DNA from: a bacterium
Lineage (GTDB): Bacteria > SZUA-79 > Acidulodesulfobacterales > Acidulodesulfobacteraceae
Assembly (NCBI GenBank): GCA_021825865.1
Contig: JAKAFU010000002.1
Location: forward strand, 62,001 to 126,000
Length of the DNA stretch: 64,000 bases
Direction of reading: 5' to 3'
A program made the position numbers and the translations under genes. Below the pieces are notes generated by a model. It was given only the letters and a program-made list of their open reading frames with translations, was not told the DNA's origin and did not search any database. How positions within the stretch are numbered: the stretch's first letter is position 1; every line of letters starts with the position of its first letter. This document shows, one piece after another, positions 35,765 through 44,770 of the stretch.

Positions 35765-38700
35765 ATGCCAAAACGAACAGATATAAAAAAAATTATGATT
35801 ATAGGTTCAGGACCCATAATCATAGGACAGGCAGCAGAGTTTGACTATTCAGGAACACAGGGAGCAAAGGCGCTTGCGGAAGAAGGATACGAAGCAATAT
35901 TAGTAAATTCTAATCCTGCTACGATTATGACAGATCCCGAGTACGCTTATAAAACTTATATAGAACCGCTTACTGCAGATTTTTTGGAAAAAATTATTGA
36001 AAAGGAAAGACCCGATAGTATTATTCCAACTCTCGGAGGGCAAACCGCCCTTAATTTAACTATTGAATTATATGAGAGAAAAATTATAGATAAATTTGGC
36101 ATCAAAATACTTGGAGCAAGCATAGATGCTATAAAAAAAGCTGAAGACAGAGAATATTTTAAGAAAAGTATGGAAAAGATTGGAGTCCCTGTATTGCATG
36201 GCGGTTTTGCGCATGATATAGAAGAAGCATCCGCAGTTCTAAAACAGATAGGATTTCCGGTAATAATACGTCCTTCCTTTACCCTTGGCGGAACAGGCGG
36301 CGGCATTGCCTATAATATTGAAGAATTTAAAGAATATGCTCAGAGGGGTATTAATGCAAGTCCTACAAATGAGATTCTGATAGAGAAATCAATTATAGGT
36401 TTTAAAGAAGTTGAACTTGAGGTGATGACCGATAAAAATAAGAATACGATTATAATCTGTTCGATTGAAAATTTTGACCCTATGGGCATTCATACCGGAG
36501 ATTCGATTACAATCGCCCCTGTTCAAACATTAAATAATAAAGACTTGCAAAAAATAAGAGACTGGACAATAAAAATAATGAGCGAAATTGGCGTAGAAAC
36601 CGGAGGAGCCAATGTGCAATTCGCGTTGGACCCTAATTCTGACGACGCTTATGTGATAGAAATGAATCCGAGGGTTTCAAGAAGTTCAAGTTTAGCTTCT
36701 AAAGCAACAGGTTTTGCAATTGCTAAAATAGCGGCAAAATTGGCTGTAGGATATACTCTTGACGAACTGCCTAACGATATAACAAAAAAAACCATGGCAT
36801 GTTTTGAACCTGCTATAGATTATGTCGTTACTAAAATCCCGCGTTTTACTTTTGAAAAATTTCCGCAGACGGATTCTTCTTTAACAACCCATATGAAATC
36901 TGTCGGTGAGGTCATGGCTATAGGCAGAACTTTTTGCGAATCTCTTCAAAAGGCGGCCAGGTCATTGGAGAACGGATATTATGGGATTGAATCATTATAC
37001 GGTCTTGATCTGCTATATGATTGTCAAAATAAGTCTGAATTAATTTTTCATTCAATAAATGATGCCGAAAATATAGCCATTCAAGGTAAGACTGTTTTAA
37101 AGGCGTCAGAATCGGCAGATAAATGTTTAGATGTAAAAAACATAATAATAGGGCTTTCCAGCGTAAAGGAAGAAATAAAAACTCTAATTAAAAATGCGGA
37201 TTACAGAAGACTTTTATTAATAACTGATTCTCTAAGGGCAGGTTTCACTGTTGAAGAGGTTTATGAATTTTCGAAAATCAACAGATGGTTTCTTGAACAA
37301 ATCCAACAGATTGTAGATTTTGAAAAAAAATTGTTTCTGTGCAATGTTTTTAATTCAGCAAAGACAGATGAATTTCATAGCGGCTCAGATAAAGAACTGC
37401 AAGATGCGGAAACGGTTTTAAGAGAGGCAAAACAATTAGGTTTTTCTAATATGATTATTGCTAAATTAACCGCCGTCGATAAAAACGGCAGCCATATTAA
37501 ACCTGAAGAGTATCTGAGAAAAAACAGTAATGCATTGAAAACTATTAAAGAGCAGGAAAAATACTTAGAAAAGTTATTGGATAAATTTAAAATATGTCCG
37601 GTTTATAAAAAAGTAGATACGTGCGGTGCAGAATTTGAAGCCGCTACCCCATACATGTATTCTTCTTATGATAAATCTAATGAAATTACTGCACTTGAAG
37701 GCAAAAAAGCCATTATTCTGGGAAGCGGACCCAACAGGATAGGACAAGGAATAGAATTTGACTATTGCTGTGTACACAGTGCTTTTGCTTTAAAAGAGAT
37801 AGGACATAAACCGATAATGGTTAATTGTAATCCCGAAACGGTGTCTACCGACTATGACACGTCTTCCAGATTGTATTTTGAGCCGCTCACGGCGGAAGAC
37901 GTGCTTAATATTGCTAAATTAGAAGAAAATCCTCCAATTATACTGCAATTTGGCGGACAGACACCTCTTAAACTTGCAGGAGAATTTGAAAGCAGAAAAT
38001 TTAATATTCTTGGAACGCCCTATAAATATATAGATATAGCTGAAGATAGGGAAAAATTTAAAGATATTATCCAAAAAATGGGACTTTTCCAGGCAGAAAG
38101 CGCAATGGCTTTTAATGAAGAAGAAGTTTATACAAACTCTATTTCAATAGGGTTTCCGGTTCTCTTAAGACCTTCTTATGTTTTAGGAGGAAGGGCAATG
38201 GAAATTATTTATAACGAAAGTTCATTAGATAAATATATTAAAAAAATATTTGCTCAAGATATTTCTTTTCCGATATTAATAGATAAGTTTTTAGAAGATG
38301 CTATTGAGATGGATGTGGATGCGTTATGCGACGGGGAAGATATTTATATAGCCGGAATTATGGAACATATTGAAGAAGCAGGAGTCCATTCCGGAGACAG
38401 CGCATGCTCTATGCCTGCATTTTCCTTGAACAATGACATAATAGAACAGATAAAAGAAATAACAAAAAGGCTCTGTTTAGAGTTTCATATAATAGGATTA
38501 GTAAATATACAGTTCGCTATAAAATGCGATAAAATATACATAATAGAAGTTAATCCGAGGGCTTCGCGCACAGTTCCTTTTGTCAGCAAAGCTACGGGAA
38601 TACCGGTTGCAAAATATGCTACGCTTGTAATGTTTGGCAAAAAATTAAAAGATATGGGATTAAAAGGATGCTTTAATATTGATTATTATTGCGTAAAAGA

Positions 38701-39250
38701 AGCCGTGTTTCCTTTTACAAAGTTTTCAAACGTGGACCCTATGCTTGGACCTGAAATGCGCTCTACAGGAGAAGTTATGGGGATAGATAAAAGTTTTGGC
38801 ATAGCATATGCGAAATCGCAGATAGCTTCCGGACAGAATATTCCGAAAAAAGGCAATATTTTAATAAGCGTAAAAGATGAAGATAAGAAATATTTAGAAG
38901 AACTCTGCACACAATTAATAGGAATGGGTTTCAGTATTATAGCAACCAAAGGCACTTCGGAATATTTGGATAAATTAAATATTAAAAATTTTAAAATAAA
39001 TAAAGTTAAGGAAGGAAGACCTCATATCATAGATGCGCTAAAAAATAAAGAAATTAATATGATTTTTAATACACCGAGAGGTATGAAGTCGCTTGAAGAT
39101 TCTTATGCTATAAGAAGAAGCGCAATTGAGTTTGCCATACCTTATTATACTACGATGAGGGGCGCATTTGCCGCTTCTTCGGCTATAAAATCGCTTAAAG
39201 AAGAAAAACTGTCTGTTAAACCTATTCAGGATTATTATAAAAGCATATAA
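35765..39250 (+). CDS. carB: Carbamoyl-phosphate synthase large subunit
   Basis: CarB makes carbamoyl phosphate from ammonia, bicarbonate and two ATP. Two ATP-grasp halves are visible: the first starts at [19 protein letters not shown] with [15 protein letters not shown] and [17 protein letters not shown]; the second begins at [19 protein letters not shown] with [14 protein letters not shown] and [17 protein letters not shown]. The C-terminal MGS-like regulatory domain follows (KGTSEYL). The 1161 residues exceed the usual 1070-1080; extra Lys/Asp/Asn-rich pieces lie between the halves at about 530-640. It is the last pyr gene in the run. Confidence 0.97.
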   Translation: MPKRTDIKKIMIIGSGPIIIGQAAEFDYSGTQGAKALAEEGYEAILVNSNPATIMTDPEYAYKTYIEPLTADFLEKIIEKERPDSIIPTLGGQTALNLTIELYERKIIDKFGIKILGASIDAIKKAEDREYFKKSMEKIGVPVLHGGFAHDIEEASAVLKQIGFPVIIRPSFTLGGTGGGIAYNIEEFKEYAQRGINASPTNEILIEKSIIGFKEVELEVMTDKNKNTIIICSIENFDPMGIHTGDSITIAPVQTLNNKDLQKIRDWTIKIMSEIGVETGGANVQFALDPNSDDAYVIEMNPRVSRSSSLASKATGFAIAKIAAKLAVGYTLDELPNDITKKTMACFEPAIDYVVTKIPRFTFEKFPQTDSSLTTHMKSVGEVMAIGRTFCESLQKAARSLENGYYGIESLYGLDLLYDCQNKSELIFHSINDAENIAIQGKTVLKASESADKCLDVKNIIIGLSSVKEEIKTLIKNADYRRLLLITDSLRAGFTVEEVYEFSKINRWFLEQIQQIVDFEKKLFLCNVFNSAKTDEFHSGSDKELQDAETVLREAKQLGFSNMIIAKLTAVDKNGSHIKPEEYLRKNSNALKTIKEQEKYLEKLLDKFKICPVYKKVDTCGAEFEAATPYMYSSYDKSNEITALEGKKAIILGSGPNRIGQGIEFDYCCVHSAFALKEIGHKPIMVNCNPETVSTDYDTSSRLYFEPLTAEDVLNIAKLEENPPIILQFGGQTPLKLAGEFESRKFNILGTPYKYIDIAEDREKFKDIIQKMGLFQAESAMAFNEEEVYTNSISIGFPVLLRPSYVLGGRAMEIIYNESSLDKYIKKIFAQDISFPILIDKFLEDAIEMDVDALCDGEDIYIAGIMEHIEEAGVHSGDSACSMPAFSLNNDIIEQIKEITKRLCLEFHIIGLVNIQFAIKCDKIYIIEVNPRASRTVPFVSKATGIPVAKYATLVMFGKKLKDMGLKGCFNIDYYCVKEAVFPFTKFSNVDPMLGPEMRSTGEVMGIDKSFGIAYAKSQIASGQNIPKKGNILISVKDEDKKYLEELCTQLIGMGFSIIATKGTSEYLDKLNIKNFKINKVKEGRPHIIDALKNKEINMIFNTPRGMKSLEDSYAIRRSAIEFAIPYYTTMRGAFAASSAIKSLKEEKLSVKPIQDYYKSI

Positions 39251-39378
39251 AAAAATCCAACAGGTATGTATCAAAACGGTAAAGTGAATATAACCAAAAA
39301 AACAATGAAAATTTATTATTAATTATTTATATATATATTTTAAATGACTGTAAGGTTACTTGTGGAGGTGAACTTTAA

Positions 39379-39864
39379 TTGAGCATTAACAATGATTCTT
39401 GTCCTATTACTAAAGAAGGTTATGACAAAATGGTCAAAGACCTTAAAAGATTAAAATCTGTCGAAAGACCGGCAAATATATTAGCGATTGAGGAAGCCCG
39501 GGCACATGGCGATTTGTCTGAAAATGCGGAGTATAGCGCTGCTAAAGAAAAGCAAAGTTTTCTGGAAGGTAAAATTATAGAGCTTGAGGATAAAATAGCA
39601 AGGGCTCAAATAATAGATATATCAAAAATATGCGAAGAAAAAATTGTTTTTGGCGCAAAAATAAAACTTATGGATCTGGATATAGGCACGGAAGTTTCGT
39701 ACCAGATAGTAGGCGATACGGAATCAGATATAAGCAAAGGTAAAATTTCAATATCTTCACCTATCGCAAAAGCGTTAATAGGAAAACGTGTTGGAGATGA
39801 AGTAACCATAAATGTTCCTAAAGGCAAACGGGAGTTTGAAGTTCTTGACATTGTTTACGGTTAA
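39379..39864 (+). CDS. greA: Transcription elongation factor GreA
   Basis: GreA rescues backtracked RNA polymerase by stimulating transcript cleavage. The N-terminal coiled coil carries the acidic tip (IEEARAHGDLSENAEYSAAKE), and the C-terminal FKBP-like domain has SPIAKALIGKRVGDEV. Length 161 is normal. The start is a TTG at 39379 behind a strong GGAGGTG site. It follows carB by about 130 bases and precedes the Nfu-type gene. Confidence 0.95.
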   Translation: MSINNDSCPITKEGYDKMVKDLKRLKSVERPANILAIEEARAHGDLSENAEYSAAKEKQSFLEGKIIELEDKIARAQIIDISKICEEKIVFGAKIKLMDLDIGTEVSYQIVGDTESDISKGKISISSPIAKALIGKRVGDEVTINVPKGKREFEVLDIVYG

Positions 39865-39940
39865 TGATACACTAAAGCATAATGTGTATAGTGAATAGCG
39901 ATATTTAAATAATTATAAATTATAATAATAGGGAGGATTA

Positions 39941-40171
39941 ATGGCTATAGATAAAATAGCAGTAGAAAAAGTATTAGATGAAATTAGGCCGTCTCTTCAG
40001 TTCGACGGTGGAGATGTAGAATTAGTTAATATATTAGATGACGGTACGGTTAATGTCAGACTTCAAGGCGCGTGCGCAGGATGTATGGGTTCAATGATGA
40101 CTCTGAAAGGCGGCATAGAAAGAGTGTTGAAAGAGAGAATACCGGAAGTTAAAGAAGTTAATGCAGTTTAA
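39941..40171 (+). CDS. NifU C-terminal domain (Nfu) iron-sulfur scaffold
   Basis: A 76-residue single-domain Nfu protein. The cluster-binding CxxC is Cys45-Cys48 in LQGACAGCMGSMMTLKGGIE, and LQFDGGDVELV is the second family block. Proteins of this type carry or deliver 4Fe-4S clusters. A GGGAGG site precedes the ATG. It lies between greA and the bidirectional terminator at 40236-40296. The free-standing short form is common in anaerobes. Confidence 0.93.
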   Translation: MAIDKIAVEKVLDEIRPSLQFDGGDVELVNILDDGTVNVRLQGACAGCMGSMMTLKGGIERVLKERIPEVKEVNAV

Positions 40172-40235
40172 TTTAGTAATAAGCAATAAGTATAAAATAG
40201 GCATAACATAAAAAGACTTATATATTAATAATGTT

Positions 40236-40296
40236 AAAACGGTAAGGTGACGCACAATCGGTTAACAAAAACCGAAACATCGCTTTACCGTTTTTA
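40236..40296. terminator. Bidirectional terminator between nfu and alr
   Basis: AAAACGGTAAG at 40236 pairs with CTTTACCGTTTTT ending at about 40295, with a smaller CGGTT...AACCG hairpin inside. T tracts lie on both sides (T5 on the plus strand, T4 on the minus strand), fitting the convergent genes nfu (plus) and alr (minus). Confidence 0.7.
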
Positions 40297-40346
40297 ATTT
40301 TTGCTTTGCAGTTTTTTAATTTTATTGTTTGCCGATATATTGTATT

Positions 40347-41543
40347 TTATTGTGTGTTTGTGTATATCCGCCTATTTGATTTTCCTACGTTCAGGCATAT
40401 TTCGTAAGGTATTGTGCCCGCATAACCGGCAATTTCTTCAACGGTTATTTTTTTACTTTCGCTTTCGCCGAGGATAATTACTTCGCTTTCTAATGATGCG
40501 TCTTTGATTTCCGTCATATCGACTATTGTCATATTCATAGTTATGACGCCGAGCATATCGGCATATTGGTTATTTATTATGACCCGTCCTTTATTAGACA
40601 GCATTCTTGGTATGCCGTTGTCGTAACCGGCATTAACAACACCTATGAGCATATCGCGAGGGGCCTGAAATGTTTTACCGTAAGAAACAAAACAGCCCTT
40701 CTTTATTTGTTTAATTTGAATAATACCTGTTTTTAGCGTCATTAACGGTTTTAGGTCTGAATTTTCTGCATCGTGTTTTTGTTTATTATCGGAAGAAAGC
40801 TCGGCTGTATTCTTATATTTAAGCCGCTGATTTATGGGATTTATTCCGTATAAAGATATTCCCGGTCTGACAGAATTTGAAAAATCGTCTTTTATTTCGG
40901 TGCTAAAAATAGAAGAGCTTGCGCTTATATGAGTATATAGCGGCGTTAACTTTCTTGTATATATTTCTTTTAAAATGTTTTTATAATTATTCAGTTGAAA
41001 TTTTGTATAATCTATATCTGATTCAGCAGAAGAAAAATGACTGAAAATACCTTCAAATTCTAAAAAATTGTCATTTTTTCTAATCTCTTCAATATAATCC
41101 AACGCTTTATATAATTCGTCATCCTTAAATCCAAGTCTATTCATTCCTGAATCGTATTTCAGATGCACAAGAACTTTCTTGCGGGCAGTTTTTGCAGCTG
41201 CATAAACCGCCTTGAGATAATTTAAATCATATACACAAACAGAAATATCCATTGCGGCGGCAGCCGGAATATTTTTTTCATTGACACCCGAGAGCATTAG
41301 AACCTTTGGATTGTTTAATTTGCTTTTTAGCAGGATAGCATCCTCTAATTTAATTACTCCAAAAAAATTAATTCCTTCCTTCTCCAGGACCAGCGCAACT
41401 TCCAGTAAACCGTGTCCGTAAGCGTCAGATTTTATGATTGCTATTATTGTTTTATTTCTATTAAATTCTAATAATTTTAATTGTTGAATATTATTAGATA
41501 AATTTTTTAAATTTATTTCCAGGATTGCTTCTTTTATATCCAT
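40347..41543 (-). CDS. alr: Alanine racemase
   Basis: A fold-type III PLP enzyme that interconverts L- and D-alanine for peptidoglycan. The PLP lysine is Lys38 in AIIKSDAYGHGL, with the SGMNRLGFKD and RPGISLYGINP segments binding cofactor and substrate. The second-domain tyrosine and arginine lie in the C-terminal half, near GYDNGIPRMLS and LGVITMNMTIVDMT. The 398-residue chain is slightly long because of a Ser/Asn/Lys-rich loop near 243-262. It is convergent with the greA-nfu block. Confidence 0.94.
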   Translation of the reverse strand: MDIKEAILEINLKNLSNNIQQLKLLEFNRNKTIIAIIKSDAYGHGLLEVALVLEKEGINFFGVIKLEDAILLKSKLNNPKVLMLSGVNEKNIPAAAAMDISVCVYDLNYLKAVYAAAKTARKKVLVHLKYDSGMNRLGFKDDELYKALDYIEEIRKNDNFLEFEGIFSHFSSAESDIDYTKFQLNNYKNILKEIYTRKLTPLYTHISASSSIFSTEIKDDFSNSVRPGISLYGINPINQRLKYKNTAELSSDNKQKHDAENSDLKPLMTLKTGIIQIKQIKKGCFVSYGKTFQAPRDMLIGVVNAGYDNGIPRMLSNKGRVIINNQYADMLGVITMNMTIVDMTEIKDASLESEVIILGESESKKITVEEIAGYAGTIPYEICLNVGKSNRRIYTNTQ

Positions 41544-41752
41544 CGCATTTTAACGTTAAAAAAATAATATTAATTGATGTATTGAAGAATATTTTAAATT
41601 TTTATGTTTTGCCTATTTATAAACGTTATGTTTTATGCTATACTTAACATGGTTTATTATATTGTTATATCATTGTAATTATAAAATATAATCATAAATA
41701 ATGATAGACTTAGTTTTTGTATTTTATCATAACAAAAAAATCAGGAGTTAAG

Positions 41753-43153
41753 ATGCAGGTTAACGATATAGATTTCAATAAAATCTTTAAAATTATAGGA
41801 ACGTCGGAAGATGATTTTATTGATATATTCTTTGAATCCAATATATCAAATTTTCTTTCAAATGAGAATAAAAAATTAGAAAAAGCCATATCAGGAGTTT
41901 CCGGAGGCGCCGGATTAAGGCTTATTTCAGAAAAAAAATCATATTATGCATTTACGAATAATATTGATGAGCAAAATTTATTAGAAATAGGCAAAAATTT
42001 AAACAGAATAGCAAAAACTAATAGAACAAATAATAATTTCAATAAGTTAGATTTGAATTTTAAAGAATCTAAAGCAAAAATAGATATCCCTGTTTTAAAA
42101 GAAGTATTAAATGTTTCTATGAATGAAAAAATAAAAAAAATAGACGATGCAGTAAAATTTTCATGGGGATACGATAAAAGAATTTTGCAGGCTAATGTTT
42201 TATACAAAGATTATAAACAAGATGTTATTATAGTAAATTCCGAAGGAAATATTGCTAAAGACAGCAGAGAAATTATTACTTTTTTTGTAAATGTCGTAGC
42301 GTCTAACGGCAAAAAAACAGAAATGGGTTACGAACCTGCTTCGGCATTCATGGGATTTGAATTTTTCGATACGGTAGACCCTGTTGAAATTGCAAGAAAA
42401 GCATGCAGCAGAGCAATAACTTTGCTTGATGCGCCTTTTGCTCCTTCTGGAACGATGCCGGTCGTACTGTCAAGCGAAGCAGGCGGAACCATGATACATG
42501 AAGCAATAGGACATGGTTTGGAAGCTGATATAGCAGGCGGCGGTTTAAGCGTATACTCCAATAAAATCGGTAAAGAAGTTGCTTCAAAATTGGTTACCGT
42601 CATTGACGATTCTTCATTAATAGGAAAAAGAGGCTCATACAGATTTGACGATGAAGGTACCGTGTCAAATAAAAATATATTAGTCGAAAACGGTATATTA
42701 AAGAAGTATATGTCTGACCGTTTGTCTAATATTAAATACGGATATGAATTGACCGGCAACGGCAGAAGGGAGTCTTACGAACACCAGCCTATAGTCAGGA
42801 TGTCAAATACAATGATAGCAAAGGGTAAAAGTACGCCCGAAGATATAATTAAAACTGTAGATAAAGGACTGTTTGTCAAAAAAATGGGAGGCGGTCAGGT
42901 AAATACCGTTACAGGTGATTTTGTATTTGAAGTAATGGAAGGATATATTTTAAAAAATGGCGCAGTCTGCGAAGCCGTAAGCGGCGCAACTTTAATGGGT
43001 AATGGACCTGAAATATTAAACAACATAGATATGATCGGAAACGATATGGGTTACAGCGTGGGCACCTGCGGCAAAGACGGGCAAGGAGCGCCCGTGTCCG
43101 ACGGACAGCCTACCTTAAGGATACCTTCTATAGTTGTCGGCGGCAAAAGTTAA
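41753..43153 (+). CDS. tldD: TldD-family metalloprotease
   Basis: TldD with its partner TldE/PmbA is a heterodimeric protease acting on unfolded peptides, for example in microcin and PqqA-like maturation. The zinc motif HEAIGH is in GTMIHEAIGHGLEADIAGG and the remaining family blocks YEHQPIVRMSNT and GNGPEIL are present. I use the ATG at 41753, which has an AGGAG site 5-6 bases before it, rather than the in-frame codon at 41717. At about 466 residues it is normal for TldD. No tldE/pmbA gene is adjacent. Confidence 0.93.
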   Translation: MQVNDIDFNKIFKIIGTSEDDFIDIFFESNISNFLSNENKKLEKAISGVSGGAGLRLISEKKSYYAFTNNIDEQNLLEIGKNLNRIAKTNRTNNNFNKLDLNFKESKAKIDIPVLKEVLNVSMNEKIKKIDDAVKFSWGYDKRILQANVLYKDYKQDVIIVNSEGNIAKDSREIITFFVNVVASNGKKTEMGYEPASAFMGFEFFDTVDPVEIARKACSRAITLLDAPFAPSGTMPVVLSSEAGGTMIHEAIGHGLEADIAGGGLSVYSNKIGKEVASKLVTVIDDSSLIGKRGSYRFDDEGTVSNKNILVENGILKKYMSDRLSNIKYGYELTGNGRRESYEHQPIVRMSNTMIAKGKSTPEDIIKTVDKGLFVKKMGGGQVNTVTGDFVFEVMEGYILKNGAVCEAVSGATLMGNGPEILNNIDMIGNDMGYSVGTCGKDGQGAPVSDGQPTLRIPSIVVGGKS

Positions 43154-43225
43154 GAATGGACAATATATTTTAAAATTCATAAAATAAATATTATAGCATA
43201 GTATAATAAAACAAAATTATTAACG

Positions 43226-44647
43226 ATGGAAAGAATAAAAGATTGGAAGTCATATCAACATACTTTAAACAGAAGCAAAAGAAAAAATTCTAATATTTTA
43301 AGGCCGTTATACATTTTTATATTTATCATTGCATTTTTAGTTATTTCAATAGGCGGTATAAAATTATTCTTTTTTGTAAAAAATTATTATGCAAAATCAG
43401 TATTAAACAAACAGCAGACATTTTTAGGCACAGGAATAAGGCCTATCAAATTTGACGGCGCCGGTAATAATAAGAAAATAAAAACGTTATCGGCATCTTC
43501 AAGCACAAATGGCTCAACCGTACTCGGAAAAAACTATTTTAACAGTCATAATTTTTCTATTAAATCATTGCAAAAATATTTTGCAACCCATTCTCCAAAA
43601 TTTAACACTGTTAAAAACGGGCATTACGTGCAAAAGCTCGGGGAATATACAATAGTCTATACGCTCGACCCTGTTGTACAAAATGAGGCAAAAAAGGTAT
43701 TAACGGAATACAGTGTGCCATTCGGAGCTGTTGCGGCAGTCAATCCTGAAACAGGCGCAGTTCTTGGATTATATTCATATGCAAGTAATAAATCTAAAAA
43801 ATCCGAAATTTCCGGTTTAAAAGCTTACAGACCGGGTTCGCTCGCAAAAATTGTCACGGCATCGGCAGCAATTGAATCTAAAGGATTTTATCCCGGCTTC
43901 AACGTGTGTTATAACGGAGGATTATATGGAACAAATAAAAATTACTGGATTCAGAATATAAATACGGGAAATAATAGAATATCTTTCAGATTGGCTTTTG
44001 CGAAATCATGCGATATTGCTTTCGGTAAAATTGCCGGATATTATGTGGGACAAAAATTATTGCAAAAATATTTTGATAAATATTATTTTAACCGCAAGAT
44101 ACCTTTTATTTTAAATTTACAAGGCAGTACCTCAAAAGTGCCTTCTGCTTCGGAATTTTATAATCTGGAATTGACGGGTGCAGGTTTTAAAAACGCCAGA
44201 GTTACCCCTGTTCTTGCTGCACTGATGTCGGCAGCCGTGATTAACGGCGGAAAAATGCTTGACCCGTATATTATTAAAGAAGTAATAAACTCTAAAGGTC
44301 ATATAGTATATAAACATAAAGGCGTAAGGGTTTTAGATAATCCTATTACTCCTTCAACCGCTGCTATTTTAAAAGAACTAATGATCAGCACTGTAACAAA
44401 AGGGATAGGCAGGTATGATTTTTATAATAGTTACAATCAATATATGCTTCCGGGTATTATAACCGGAGGAAAGACGGGGACTATATCAGGGAATCATCCT
44501 ACCGGCTTATACCAGTGGTTTACGGGTTTTGGAGAAACGAAGAACAAAAAAATAGCAGTTTCTGCTTTAGTTGTCGAAAAACCGGTATGGAGAATCGAAG
44601 GCGGCGGAGTTTCAGAAAAAATTATTTATTCATATTTCTTTAAATAA
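43226..44647 (+). CDS. Penicillin-binding transpeptidase-like protein
   Basis: A 473-residue membrane-anchored protein with one N-terminal helix (about 28-52) and a penicillin-binding transpeptidase domain from about residue 140. The catalytic serine Ser205 is in PGSLAK, the third motif is KTG at 426-428 (TGGKTGTISG), and the second motif is SCD at 261-263 where SxN is usual. That Asp substitution may change beta-lactam reactivity or indicate a specialised enzyme. Residues 55-110 are Ser/Asn/Lys-rich spacer. No glycosyltransferase domain is present. It is followed by a large radical SAM gene. Confidence 0.82.
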   Translation: MERIKDWKSYQHTLNRSKRKNSNILRPLYIFIFIIAFLVISIGGIKLFFFVKNYYAKSVLNKQQTFLGTGIRPIKFDGAGNNKKIKTLSASSSTNGSTVLGKNYFNSHNFSIKSLQKYFATHSPKFNTVKNGHYVQKLGEYTIVYTLDPVVQNEAKKVLTEYSVPFGAVAAVNPETGAVLGLYSYASNKSKKSEISGLKAYRPGSLAKIVTASAAIESKGFYPGFNVCYNGGLYGTNKNYWIQNINTGNNRISFRLAFAKSCDIAFGKIAGYYVGQKLLQKYFDKYYFNRKIPFILNLQGSTSKVPSASEFYNLELTGAGFKNARVTPVLAALMSAAVINGGKMLDPYIIKEVINSKGHIVYKHKGVRVLDNPITPSTAAILKELMISTVTKGIGRYDFYNSYNQYMLPGIITGGKTGTISGNHPTGLYQWFTGFGETKNKKIAVSALVVEKPVWRIEGGGVSEKIIYSYFFK

Positions 44648-44770
44648 TGAAAAAAACTGAAATGCAGCATTTTCAAGCTGAATAATGAAAAAAAACTGCA
44701 ATACGGCATTCGTCGTATGCTGCTTGCTTTGCATATTGAGAAATAATAAATATTTATGGGTATATAAAAT

